64,000 bases of DNA from Hedera helix (taxonomy: Eukaryota; Streptophyta; Magnoliopsida; Apiales; Araliaceae). Below are positions 23,546 to 35,778 of this stretch, one piece after another. The stretch spans positions 2,724,001-2,788,000 of the forward strand of contig OX359264.1 in assembly GCA_947179155.2 (NCBI GenBank), written 5' to 3'. How positions within the stretch are numbered: the stretch's first letter is position 1; the number at the start of each line of letters is the position of its first letter. Below the pieces are notes generated by a model, which saw only the letters and a list, made by a program, of their open reading frames with translations, had not been told where the DNA came from and did no database searches. Made by a program: the position numbers and the translations under genes.

Positions 23546-24772
23546 AGTAAAACTGTGTGTTGCAAATTTTAAAAAGGTAAAAAGGATTTATAATTGTTTT
23601 GTTTTCAAAATAAAGTAAAGAAAATTTTTATTTCTCTTTTCTTTACTCCCCTCTTTTTTTTCTCCTCTCCCCTTATTTCCGTCTTATTAGAACTTTAATA
23701 AACAGTCTTGACATACAAAGTCTCATGTTGATAGTTTTTAAGAGATAAAGATTTGGAATAACACTTTCATGTGGAAATATCAATTTCCAACAATAATTTG
23801 TATAATAAACAGTCTTGCCATATAAAGTCTCATGTTGTGAGTTTTTAAGAGATAAAGATTTGGTATAATACTTTTTCATATGAAAATATCAATTTCCAAC
23901 AAGAATTTGTACTCCGACTAGTTAGGGATAAAAGAGGACGTTGAGTTGAGTTTTGCATTAGTAAAAAGAAATAGTTGCTAAAAGAACATACCTCGGTATG
24001 GAGAGTAGAACCTATTAATCTTTCAGCAATCCCTGCAAATAGAGATAATCAGTCATTAAATACGCTTCTAGGCCTATATGCAAACACAAAGACCGGCTTC
24101 GCATGAGATGACCAGCAGGACATTTCAAGTTACCTCAAAAATGTGGATAGCGAAGTGAAACTAAAAAACAGATACATAATATCCCAAATATTTAATAAGT
24201 ACTCGCAAAAAGCAAATGGTTACAACCACATAAACATGCAAAATATGAATATTTTTTGATAAACCAGAATGACACCACTTGAATGATTTGGCAATATTCA
24301 ACTGAAGCATCCTCCAAGAATATCCTGCAGTTACCCTAAAGATTAGAAGAATATAGATAATAGGATTAAGAAGAAATTTAAGAGCTTGTCCCGCTCAACT
24401 GCTGCTTCTCTAGCACTTCATGCAGAATTCAAACACCCAACCAAAATGCAATCCAAACAACTTCCACAGTCTACAAATACAATCCGCAAAGTTTCGAACA
24501 ACTTCCGCAATCCACAAATACAATCCAAATTTAAAATAAAGAAAATACATAAAACAGGAAATTGAATTCCAAGGTGCCCCCAATCTGAGATCTTCTACAC
24601 TGCTACAGCTGCTGGATCACTCCATATGAGTGCTATTTAAACTTCCTGGTTTGAATTAAAACAGAAAGAGATTTTTTTTAGCAGAAATGAATCTAAAACT
24701 TCAAACATTTAATTAAGAGATACAAATTTACAATGAAAAAGTCGATATATATATATATATAATTCCATCACA
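23546..24772. other. Spacer with a 107-bp tandem duplication
   Basis: No gene was recognised. It contains a 107-bp two-copy duplication (23696-23911) and a 41-bp two-copy repeat around CAACTTCC (24458 and 24499). The part near 24720-24772 is probably the 3-prime UTR of the minus-strand gene that follows. Confidence 0.5.
23696..23911. repeat. Two-copy tandem duplication, period 107 bp
   Basis: AACAGTCTTG at 23701 recurs at 23808. The following 95 bases (CATGTTG, TTTTTAAGAGATAAAGATTT, ATATCAATTTCCAACAA) are shared with a few differences. It is non-coding; the minus-strand open frame across it arises from the repeat. Confidence 0.85.
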
Positions 24773-25989
24773 TCATAAAAACGAATATTCATACCAATGG
24801 TGTTTCCAAGTGACCTTCACTTGTACTTTGTCTCCCAGTAATTTCTCCGTCATACCACTGAGTTCTACAGGTACAGGAAAGGTTAGCTCTCCACGAGGAA
24901 TGTTAGCGTCCTTACTTCTCAGATCTACATGAACTAAGAGGCTGAACTCGACTGGCACGGCTAGTACGGATCTGGACAATTGAATTGGATCCTCAGGCAC
25001 TAATGGTAGCCTTTCAGCCAATTTCTTCTTGAAGAGAATACACTTATAACGGGGATCTTTAAACATGCTATTTCTAGCGGCAATAAGTCCATAAACACCA
25101 ATTTTTTCTGAACTTTCATTTATCAGCCTAACCTCTACAGTGGCTAGAATGGCGCTACGGAAGAAGCCGAACAATAGGGTTGCAGTCAATTTTCCACTAG
25201 TAATCTTATGAGATAAGGGTGTGTTAAGTAAACGTTCTCCTTTTGGTTGATGATAGTGCCAATAGAACCCCGTGTACTTGGATTCATCGAATATGCCCTC
25301 CTCGTCGAAGCAGACGTCACAGTTGGTGAGGCGTCTGGATTCTTCGGAGTAGCTGCTCTTGTGTAACCTGGTGCTGCGGCATCTTTTCGTTTTGTGATTC
25401 AGATCCGCAAAGATGAGGACACAATCACGGGTCGGCATAATGGCGCCAGGCAGCAGCAGATCGCCCTCCCTTCTAATATATTCTTCTTCTTCAGCCTTGT
25501 AGATATCTATCATTCGAGGTCCAATATCGATGAAGATTTTACCAGATATGTGGCCTGCCCTGTTGACTATCACCCTAAACACCTCCATCAGACAATTTCC
25601 AATACTGCTAAAATACTTTCTCTGGTTCTCTATGTAGGTCTCTACGGAGGAGGGCATAGGGTGTTGCTTGGAAACCTCCTCGGAGACCTCCTCCTCCTCC
25701 GAGATACGAAAGTGCTTCCGGACGGATAAATCCCTCTTTTCCGTCTGAAAGTCGATGTCCATCTCCAGATTTGATATATTCAACCTGACAATTCAAACGG
25801 CAAAAACAAAAACAAAATAATAAATAACTGATTCGTTTTCATGCGTAAGAGAGAGAAGAATATCCTTACCTCCTCCTTGAGATACAGATACATATACACA
25901 CAAAGACAGTCCATTCCAGTGGAGAAGATCGGAGAAGAAGGAGGATAAACTTACCTGGGCTGACCGTCGATCTCTGTATTGGCTGCCAT
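24773..25989 (-). CDS. DUF6598-like plant protein of unknown function
   Basis: Two minus-strand exons join in frame: exon 1 25955-25989 (ATG at 25989, MAANTEIDGQP plus a split codon, donor AG|GTAAGT) and exon 2 24773-25784 (acceptor TGTCAG), giving a 348-aa protein. An internal Met at 25762 could serve if exon 1 is skipped. The N-terminal half is charged (EEEEVSEEVS, EEEEYIRREG). The C-terminal 150 residues are a beta-rich stretch (SAILATVEVRLINE, VYGLIAARNSMF, LSRSVLAVPVEFSLLVHVDL, VQVKVTW) that resembles the DUF6598 domain common in plants, as far as I can judge by eye. No catalytic motif, signal peptide or membrane segment was seen. It is intact, in contrast to the broken gene pieces just downstream on the same strand. 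Function unknown. Confidence 0.75.
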
Positions 25990-26010
25990 CGAAAAGTCAC
26001 GTATGATGCG

Positions 26011-26046
26011 GAAGAAGAAGAAGAAGAAGAAGAAGAAGAAGAAGAA
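26011..26046. repeat. (GAA)n microsatellite upstream of the DUF6598-like gene
   Basis: Twelve GAA units on the plus strand, read as TTC on the coding strand, about 22 nt upstream of the start codon. They probably form a pyrimidine-rich part of the 5-prime UTR. Confidence 0.9.
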
Positions 26047-26153
26047 TATCCTAACCAAACCCTTATTTTTTAAACAAAACCCTATCCTTTATAATCTTTT
26101 CTCTTTTAGTTTTATTTATAATCTGATTCGGACCAAAACCTAAATAACATTCC

Positions 26154-26187
26154 TTTCCCGTTTCCCGTTTCCCGTTTCCCGTTTCCG
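26154..26187. repeat. TTTCCCG heptamer tandem array
   Basis: Four exact TTTCCCG units plus a final TTTCCG. The heptamer is not the plant telomere repeat (TTTAGGG) but has the same length. It lies about 165 bp upstream of the DUF6598-like start. Confidence 0.9.
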
Positions 26188-27459
26188 TTTGTTAATTTAT
26201 TTAGTAGTGATCAAATAATTTGGATGACTAATTTAAGTAAAGTTTGTCTCTACCTAAGTACATGAATAAACAAATGAATCATTAAATATTATTATTTACA
26301 TTATATAAATAAATGAATTATTATTATTATTAAATTTTTATTAGTTAAATAATATATTTTAAAAAATAAAAAAATTTGTATGCAAAAATTATCGTGCACA
26401 ATATGAATCAATTATTACTATAGTTAATATATTAGTATTGTATAATACTAAAATTATAAATAATGCAATAATTTTATAATAAAATCGTACTTTACGCGGA
26501 ATTATGAGTTAGTTTTATTTAATTTTTGATAATAATAAATATTATAATCAGAAATACGTTCTAGTTAGTTGCAAATCCCACATGGGATTTTTATAGTTAT
26601 TAAATTAATGTCAGTTATTTTTCTCGTTTTAAAATATATAATTAATTTCAATATTTTTGAAATAATTTTGAATTTTTAGAAATATAAATCTTAAATTTTA
26701 AATTTGATATAGTTTTATTTTGTGACGCCCCCAAATCTGGGCCCACACAGCCCAAACTTGAGTTGTCAAAAGACTATAAGGTTTATATCAAAAAATGCAG
26801 TTAAATTCTTGAACAACGTTCAGATCAATAATAACAGCGGAATGAGCAATCTATTAGAAGAATAATGCAGACTATAGTGTCCACTCGCTTTTCTTTTTAG
26901 GAAAATATCATCAACTTTTATCATCTGAAACACCACTGACCATGAGAATACAACTCACAGTTTCTGGTCATAATCATGCAAATCAACAGTTCATCTTTGC
27001 ACTACGGGCCAAAAATATTCAATATAATATCAACGGTCATAATTATACCAGTATTTAGCTTTTGGTCATAATCATACCAAACAACATTTCATCTTTGCAC
27101 TATGGGCCAAAGAGAACTTTCACCACGTGTCATGAAAGATACCGAACAGATGTATCGCCTTTAACCTATTATATCGTCTTTAACCTATTATCTGTTCAAC
27201 AATTATATCGCATCTGTGCCTCCAGCCACAGATATTCATAAACAGCTTAATTTTTTATGATTAGTACAAATAACAGTGATACAAATGATGAACAGAAGAA
27301 ACAAGATAAACAATAAGTATCGAAAGTTTACTTTGTGCAGATTTAAATAATGTCCAAATTGTCAACATGATGTGGAGTAAAATTCAAAAATGATATTCAA
27401 GATCCACAGTTCAGAATAACGGTTACAGTTCAATAGAAATGTTTAGAAAAATAGGAAAT

Positions 27460-27749
27460 GAATACAAAGAGTAATTCACTAAACATGCGGTAATCCGCGT
27501 AGTCAAGTTATTCTCAGAGATCAATAAAAAATGAATACGAAAGGTTATTCACCAACATGCGGTAATCCGCGCCGTAAGGTTATTCCCACAATTTAATAAA
27601 AATTGAATACGAAGAGTTATTCACCAAATAGGCGGTAATTCGCGCAGTAAAGTTATTCTCAGAGATTAATAAGGAATGAATACGAAATGTTATTCACCAA
27701 CAGGCAGTAATTCGCGCCGTAAGCTTATTCCCACAATTTAATACATGGA
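27460..27749. repeat. 73-bp tandem array with dimeric higher-order structure
   Basis: GAATAC anchors recur at 27460, 27533, 27605 and 27678. Units alternate between a form with TTATTCTCAGAGAT and a form with TTATTCCCACAATTT, giving a dimer of about 145 bp. Each unit has a GCGGTAATCCGCG-type core. It lies inside LTR element B. Confidence 0.85.
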
Positions 27750-28584
27750 AATAAATGACACATCTTATGAATAAGAGAGAAACGATATTATTTTCGAGAA
27801 TCAAAGAATGATAATCCCTTATCGTAGTAAGTTTGAATAGTGGAAGATGAAAAAGATGGAATCCCTTACCTTAACACGTGACTGGATATTGATTTAAATG
27901 AGGTTGATTAACTTGAACAGTACTCGTACACTTATAGATCTTCACAAATACTCAAAATGACTTAAGCACACTTAGAGAGAACTTACACAAAGAAGTATTT
28001 AGAGAGTGAAAGAAAGAATGAGCAAGAAAGTTTATGAAAAATCCTTAAGTTAAGACCTCTATTTATTGCCAAAAATCTTATCATAACCATGATTTCCTAA
28101 TTTAATCCAAACCGTTCATTTCAAGATAATGTTTAATCCATACCATTCATTTCATCTTTTAAGATTTCTTTAATTTAAACCATTCATTTAAAGATCATCT
28201 TTAATCTACACCATCCATTTCAAATTCTATATTATCTTTAATCTATATCATTCATTTCATCTTTTAAGATTTCCTTAATCTAAACCATTCATTTAAATAT
28301 AATCTTCAATCTACACCGTTCATTTAAAATTCTATAATTATTACATTATCTTTAATATATATCATTCATTTTATATTACCTAACTTTATATTATTTATAA
28401 TAATAAACAAATAACTTTATCAATTCAATTATTCAACAATAATTCACACTTATTCATTATTATAACTAATTGTTATAAATACAGTGTAGTTGGCTCTCTG
28501 AGTTAGATATCAAGTCAATTAATTAATGAAATATAACTGTTTAAATAACATTATAATAGAGATAACAATAATGCAGAAAGTAAG

Positions 28585-31500
28585 TGTGACGACCCCAAAT
28601 CCGGGTTCCATAACCTCGAGTTTGGTTCTCACTATTCAACACACTACTAACAATTAAATACATACATTGCATTTAAATATCGCGGAATAATACATATTGG
28701 TTCCCTTACAAAAAGGTTACAATACCAGGGTCTATTAACCTTAACATAAACAGTTCCTATCATAAGGAATTACAAAAAGGTTTAACAACAGTAAACACAA
28801 ATTTAAACATCTAATTAGCATGCATAAACTAATTTAAGCTCTGGCCTTTCCTTTTCCCTTATCGTTCTTTGAGCAATCAGGATTATCTGAAAAATGGTTC
28901 ATGATATAGCAAGAATGAGCAACTAGTTTGCTCAGCAAGTTTAGAACAATCATATAGATTTAATATATCATGAATGAATGGGAAATATCAACAATGATTC
29001 AACAATAGATATAACAATTGTGAATGAAACAGGATTCAAATTTTAATAAACAGAATATTTGAATCTTAAAATGCTGAGTGGTCACTAAGGACCCTGAACT
29101 AACTAGGGTATAATAGAGTTTCCTCTGACCCTTTGAGTGGTTTGGTTTTCAAGGGGATCAGCCTATTCAACCCGCTGTATATGCATTACATTTAGTCACT
29201 GGCGCCCAAAGTCGGTTTTCCGACACAAAATCCCCTAATTTAGGGTTGTTCAATTCTCAGACTTAATATAAGAAATCCGCACCCAACAATGGTTTGGATA
29301 AGCTTTTAAAAGTATTCAAGTTATTGAATTTAGAAACGTAATGTCTAGCTGAATTATTAGCTTAAGACATTTTTAATACAGTTCATGAATCAAGAACTAA
29401 TAAGCTTCAAATGCACTAAGTGCGATTGTATAAACAATATGGATGTGGAATAATTTTAAATAATTAAACCACTTCAAGCTTTAACAATAAATACAAGTAT
29501 GGAAACTTGTTCAACGATAATAATTGAGTTGGGTTAGAGAACTTGCCTGTTTGCTCAGCTACAATAATTGTCTAGCTTTAACTAACTTGCTTTGAAAGAC
29601 CTAACATTAATAAAGTCGGTCTAATAATTAGTACGGCGTATTTGCATAACTATACGCTTAATAACGAACTTATTTACCACACATAAGTACTAACACATAA
29701 TTTACATTAGTCAAAACAATATTATTAACCTTATAGACACTTAATCATTTTAGGTTAATAATTTAATAAGTTAGAAAAATATTTTTCTTAAGTGTTGAAC
29801 ACTTATTAAACCCTTAAACAACTTATTATAATTGTTTAATTAAATTCAATTTATTTTATTAACTCAATCTCTTTTTAATTCCTATTTAATATTGATTAAA
29901 TAGAAATTAATTAATTAACTCTAGTTATTATTTAAAATAAATAATAACTAATTGTACTTACTTATTATTTAATTATACATAAATAATAAATAATTATTAA
30001 CTTAGTTTTAACCTTCTTTAATTTAATGTTAATCAACCAATAATTAACTAAGTAATTAACCTTACTTATTATTTAATTAAGGAATTTAAATAATAGTTTA
30101 CTAATCTTAATCCTCTTTAATTATTATTTAATGTCAATTAAATAATAATTAATTATTTAATTTTAATTATTATTTAAGGTTAAATAATAATCAAATCATT
30201 CTTATTTATTATTTTAATTAAATAATAAATTATTACTCTAATAACTTAATTTCCATTAATCGTTATTTAATGTTAATTAAATAATAATTAATTACTTAAT
30301 TATCCTTATTTATTATTTAATAATATTTAAATAGTAAATAATTAATTTATAAATTTTATCTCTCTTTAAATATTATTTACTAGGCATTAAATAATAATTG
30401 CTAATTTATCATCTTTATTTATTATTAACATTTAAAATAATAAATAAATAATAATTTATTTAACTTAACCATGGTTTAGCTAACTAGATTAATATTTAAA
30501 ATAATTAAATATTAAACTTAATGAAAAATATCCTCCCCAATATTATTTTTGTATTATTATTATTTTTGTTATAATTTTAATTTAATTTTTAAATATTTAA
30601 ATTAATTAAAATTAACCCGAATGGCATTTTCGTAAATAAGTTGAAAAACCGGACCGATGGCATTTCCGTAATTAATTCGAAAACTGAACCGAGGGCAGAA
30701 TGGTAATTCTGCCGAAAAAAACACGGAGGGGCAAAATGATAATTTCGCCGAAAAACAGTTTCTCGCGCATTGCGCGCGTAAGCCGATGCAGGACCAAAAC
30801 GGCGTCGTTTTTGAAACCCCGGAAATGGCCTCCGCGCATAACGCGCGGAGTAAAATTTCACGGACGCCAAACGACGTCGTTTGGCTCCGCGTCCTCGGTG
30901 AACAGTGGCAGCCGCGCATTGCGCGGAAAGCCTTAAAATTTTTTCTTCCCGCAGAACGTGAACAGTGATCAGAAAATACCCACTTTAATAAAAATTATAC
31001 CATCAAGTAAGCTTTAAATGCTCAATAAAAATCCAAAAAAATTACCAATCATCTTATATTAATTTATAACATGAAAAATTAATTTTTCATGATTTAATAT
31101 CAATATTTTTTTATAAAAATTTTTACATCACATAAACTACCATAAATCATATCTTTTTGTGTATAACTCCATTTTAAGTGATTCAAACTTTGTTTTTCTC
31201 ATGATTTAATGTTCTATAATATTAGAACATCAAACCTAAGTTTTACAAAAATATTTTTGGTAATATATTTCAAAACTTGTTTACACACTACTAAATACAT
31301 ATTTTAGCATATAAAATATACCAAAATACAAACCAAACATATTAAACTCAAGCATGGCATAAATATTACCTCTACACATTAATAATTATATTAACATGTT
31401 TATACTAACATGGTGATTTATTTAATTTAAAAACAAAATTTTATTTAAAATAACCATTACCTTGATTTAATGGCTATCTTTCTTTTTCTTCCAAAGTAGG

Positions 31501-32524
31501 TGATGAGGTTTGAAGGCATGAACCAAGAACTCCTTCTCTTGGTATTTTTGCTCTCAACTATAATTTTTCTACACTCTCAAATGCTCTCTAGCTTGAAAAA
31601 TGGAGGAAGAAGAATGACTAACACAATGCTCCTAATTTGCAAGTATACTTGCAATATTGATAGATACATAATATATCTAATAATTTTAGCCCATCATGCA
31701 CCTATTGGATACTTACACAAGTTAGCCACATTAGGTGAAAAGAAGCATGGTGTCTATGTACTTTAAAAATCAATCCAAGCAATCCTTTAATTAAATAAAT
31801 AAGAAAATCAAATAATAATAATAATAATAATAAAACAACACATTCTCTCTCCTCCTTCTTGCACATGGTCGGCTGATAGCTTCTTTGGTTGTCCCAAAAT
31901 GAGTGACACATTTTCATTTTTAATAATTAATAAGTTAATTTAAGTATTTTTCAAGTGGGCCAATCATTGGGCTTTAATTTAAAATACCAATTGGGCTTCT
32001 ATTAAATTGTTTGGGCTACTAAATTGTCAAATTTTATTATTCTACATTTGGGCTACTAATTTACCCATGTTGGGCTAATTTAATAATTTACACATTAATT
32101 ATTCAATCCATGGTTAAATAAATAATTAGATTGAATAAATAATTAAATATTCTAACCCATAGGTATTAAATTACTAAATGGACTAATAAATATTATTATT
32201 AATATTTCACATTATTTACATTAATTAATAATCATATTAATTAATTTATTATATTTAATTCACTCATTATATTCAATTTAATTGAATATTTAATTAATAG
32301 GAAACTTATCAATTATTTTGATATTAAAACTTTAGGGTTTGTTCACCAATTTAATAACATATTAGTGACCCCCTTTAATTAATTTTAGTAATTAATTACA
32401 TAATTATTTAATCACATAATTAATTAATCACATAAAAAGATTTAAATAATCTCATAAAACTAACTCATTGGAAATTAAATTAATAATTTAATAAATAAAG
32501 ATGTGGAAATTCTAGGACATTACA
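28585..32524 (-). mobile_element. Solo LTR (element A), 3.94 kb, nested in element B
   Basis: In minus orientation it starts TGTAATGTCCTAGAATTTCC and ends GGGGTCGTCACA. A perfect 5-bp target duplication GTAAG lies at 28580-28584 and 32525-32529. There is no gag or pol, so it is a complete solo LTR. Its end sequence (CCCGGATTTGGGGTCGTCACA-type) matches the end of the Tekay-like LTR at 54315-57884, placing it in that chromovirus group. The interior has a long run of TTATTTAATTAAATAATAA-type AT repeats (29.8-30.5 kb) and a sharply GC-rich patch (30.6-30.97 kb). Confidence 0.85.
30640..30970. promoter_or_regulatory. GC-rich, palindrome-containing island within LTR element A
   Basis: In otherwise about 80% AT DNA this patch is CpG-rich. 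It holds an 18-bp perfect palindrome CCAAACGACGTCGTTTGG (30867-30884), a related ACGGCGTCGTTTT copy near 30800, and three near-palindromic CGCGCATTGCGCG-type words near 30764, 30832 and 30912. ACGT cores are binding sites for plant bZIP factors, so an LTR promoter/enhancer role is plausible but inferred. Overlapping small open frames here are not convincing genes. Confidence 0.45.
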
Positions 32525-33083
32525 GTAAGTAAAAGAAAGAATACGTTACTGTATCATTACAATTATTGATTCAATAATGTGAATTACTGTGCATATGCTA
32601 CTGTGACAATTATTAGTTTAATAATATGAATTATTATGCATGTGACAATAAAGTCAAATATTGTACGATAACCACTTTATTAGTTTAATAATACGAAACA
32701 CTGTGCAATACCGTGTGCTACTGTGTGCTACTGTGTAATACCGTATGTTACTTGTAATACCGTATATTACTATTTTTTTACCACTGGGTATTTTAACAAT
32801 TAAAAGTGATAGTACCATTGACCATTTACAAATTATTTATGTCGTTTTCTATATCCGACAATTATTCGTTGTGGCGTCCACCAATGTACGGCGCCGTCGT
32901 ACGAATATTCCCCGACAGAACGAATATTCCCCGACCAAACAAATATTGTCCAACATAATATAATTTGCACATAACATTCTTAACTTTTAACTTTGTCAAT
33001 TTAATCACTTACTGTTTCAGAAAAAATATAAATGAAGAAAAATTAAATTTTGTATTTCATAAAATTCGGGGTCTTACATATTT

Positions 33084-33941
33084 AGTTTTTGATAATAATA
33101 AATATTATAATCAGAAATACTTTGTAATTAGTTTATAACTATAAGTAGATCTCATGCGCTACACGCATGAAATTTTTATAATTATTAGATTAATGTCAGT
33201 TATCATTCCCCTTTTTATTATATAGTTATCTTGTAATGTATTGTATTGTTGAAAGTAAATACTTGATAATATATATAATTTTAAGTTTTGTTTGCAAAAC
33301 GTGTTGGTGCTAAAGTTTTTGCTTAGGCTGGTAGAGATGGTAAGATTGAAGCATAGTAGTCAAATACTTTTGCGCAACTGAATACCTCCATAAAATTGAC
33401 AAGTGTCCGCTTCTATAATGTTATATGTTTGGATATAATTTATTGGTTCTGAATTTAGTGTGAGTCCAAAATTATTATGTGTTTAGTGTTTAGGTTGGAT
33501 TGTTCTTATACACTATAATGGACCCAATATGTGGCTGGCCCATTCAAGTTAGTCCTATTTTGGGACGGCTTGGTGATTTAGGAAGGTTAAAGTCCATATT
33601 GAATCACGATTTTAAATTAGGTAATAATTCCATATCTTTGGGGGATAAGGGTTAATCGGTCAACATTATATTCTTAATTGAATTTTAATCAAGGGATTCT
33701 CAATCCTTATTAGTTGCGGATGTTTATTACGGGTTGATGAAAAAGTATAAATAAGGCTATAAGCGTTGAGAAACACGTTACATAATTCTTCTTCATCAAA
33801 TATTGACTTATTTTAGCAGTTTTATGCTCTTCATTGTTTAAACTTTTTGCCACGTACTTACTATCACATTGGAGCATCCCCAGACGGCCCAAGTCATTGC
33901 TAATTTCAGGGATTGTTAACAGTTGTTCCTTGTACAGGTAG
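33084..33941. other. Unassigned segment with a possible promoter
   Basis: The left part repeats the 26512-26610 sequence (pre-insertion period about 202 bp). Around 33480-33900 there is a promoter-like stretch: GGACCCAATATGTGG, GTATAAATAAGG near 33746, then a leader-like sequence. It may be a remnant of an LTR or of another transposon. No coding frame was recognised. Confidence 0.35.
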
Positions 33942-35778
33942 TGTGACAGCCCGAATTTTTAGAACATATTTTAAATGAGAATTAGATAAGAATTTTGTGA
34001 ATATAATTTGAATTTTTATGATAAGGTGTAAGGAACGTGAATGTATAAATATATATGTGTTATATAAGCCAAATAAGAGACGAGATAGTCATGGAGAAAT
34101 AAAATTCGTGTTTGAAAAGCCTTATGTGTATATGATGAGGTGGAATATATTTATATGTATGTTTTGAGAAAAGGGAATTAATAGTTAAACAAGTTAATAA
34201 ATTTAATTAGTTTGAATTTACTAAGAAATGGAAAATGATAGCCTAGTGAAATAATTAATTTTTAATAATTATGTGAGGGAATAAGTTAAAACTTATATAA
34301 TAAATTAATATAGCTTAAATGCTAGCCATGAGTGACAATGTGATAGGCTAAATTAAAGGTTGAATTAAAATTTCATAAAAGACATAAGTAATTCACTTAT
34401 TTAATTAGTGGATTAACCTAAGTGTTTTATTTAATTGTTAGTCAATCAAGAATTTGGTGGATAATGTGATTAGTCAATGAAACTAATTAAATTAATTGGT
34501 GCGGAATAAATATAGAATAAAAAGGAAAGTCAAAAAGAATTTAAGAATTTAATTGAATTACAGTCAATTGAATTAACACCCTAAGTCATTATTTAATTTG
34601 CTTAATGGGTTAAATTAATTAAGAGACCAAGTGAAAAATTTATTTAGCCCAATAATGTGAGTAAATTAATTTAAATGCTCAGCCCAATTTACTAAATAGA
34701 AAGAAAAGAATTAAAGAGCCCAAACATTTTAATTTCATTAATTATTTATAAGCTTGGTAATTTAAGTGAGCCAAATGATTTATGTAACATGTTACTTACA
34801 TAATGGGAGTATCATGTAGCCCAATAATTTTATTTAATAAAATCATGTCCAATTTCAATTAAGTAGCCCAATGTGCTACCTAAAGTTTAAAATTTAAGTG
34901 AGACCATGAATACTTGTAAGTATACTCATATATATATATATATATATAAAAGAAAAGAAAATGCTTATTTTGGCCAGCCCCTTTATAGGAAAGAAATGAG
35001 TCATTTTTGTTAGATAAAAAATAACTTTGTATGTGTAAGAGGTGTAAAAAGTATGGAACATTGGTTAGGCAAAATGCATACTTATACACTTTGTATGTAT
35101 AGATTTTTGAAAGCTTAGTTAATTTGAATTAAAACAAATAACACTTACTAGTTGTTAGTTATTTTAACATTCACCAAGTTCATTTATGGAGAGATGTTAG
35201 AGAGAAGCTAGAGAAATGAGAGAGAATTAGAGAGAAGTTGGAGAAAATATAGAGGAAGCTATTATTTTTTAAAGAAGGAGAGTAAGAGAAAAGGCTTTGG
35301 AGGACCATTTTGGGTTCAAGGATAAGAAGCAAGTGACCTAGCTTGGCTATATTAAGAGAATGTGCTCTAGATTAAGCTTAAAGTGAAGGTTTAAAAGTGT
35401 TCATACGCTTTTTAGTTTCTTCTTCTAGTTTAACGTATAGCTTAGTTTATTTACATGCTTGTTGTGGGAGTGGTTTTGTGTTAAGGATCATGGTGGATCC
35501 GAATGAATAAGAATGGTAATGATGGAGTATGTGTGCTCAATATGTGTTTTGGTGCATAAGAAGGAAAGTTAGATGCATCCATGTTAGAGATTATAGTTTT
35601 TATAAAACCACTTTACTAATCTGATTATTTTAAAAAAAAAAATAAGTTTATGTGGTTTTAATATTTTTGATATTCATAAGTTATGGATGATAGATCTTTG
35701 AGTTTTCAAACATCTCCAAGTGGAACGACTGAAAAATATTAAGTTTTCAATTTATGGTGATTTTTCCTACCAAAATAG
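33942..35778 (+). mobile_element. Truncated chromovirus-like LTR (element D)
   Basis: It begins TGTGACAGCCCGAATTTTTA, related to the start of the other gypsy-type LTRs here. It carries the same AT-rich, GCCCAATAA-containing body and a TA run at 34927-34948. It stops exactly where the Sirevirus 5-prime LTR starts, and its right part was not found. The Sirevirus may have inserted into it, with the other side later lost. Confidence 0.6.

Larger units (their letters stand above)
25990..26720. other. 5-prime flank of the DUF6598-like gene and AT-rich spacer
   Basis: Just upstream of the start codon lie a (GAA)n run (26011-26046, probably in the 5-prime UTR) and a TTTCCCG heptamer array (26154-26187). 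Beyond about 26200 the DNA is AT-rich without coding signs. A roughly 100-bp segment at 26512-26610 recurs at 33080-33200 on the other side of the LTR insertion. Confidence 0.6.
26721..33078 (-). mobile_element. Solo LTR (element B), chromovirus-like, split by element A
   Basis: In minus orientation the termini are TGTAAGACCCCGAATTTT (at 33078) and GGGGGCGTCACA (at 26721), with TG/CA ends. A 5-bp target duplication TATTT flanks it at 26716-26720 and 33079-33083. Excluding the nested element and its duplication, the length is about 2.4 kb. There is no coding capacity, so this is a solo LTR left by recombination. It contains a 73-bp repeat array (27460-27749) and a 35-bp-type repeat field around 28090-28340. 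Its ends resemble the other gypsy-type LTRs in the window. Confidence 0.8.

Noticed and set aside
26154..26187. Interstitial telomere-like repeat
   Set aside because: The heptamer is TTTCCCG, not TTTAGGG/CCCTAAA; kept only as a simple tandem array.
27460..27749. CRISPR-like spaced repeats
   Set aside because: Units are contiguous 73-bp tandem copies without unique spacers, in a plant LTR.
30589..30968. Several overlapping 60-105 codon frames on both strands
   Set aside because: All fall in the GC-rich island of a solo LTR. Lower stop density follows from base composition; no domain or splice context.
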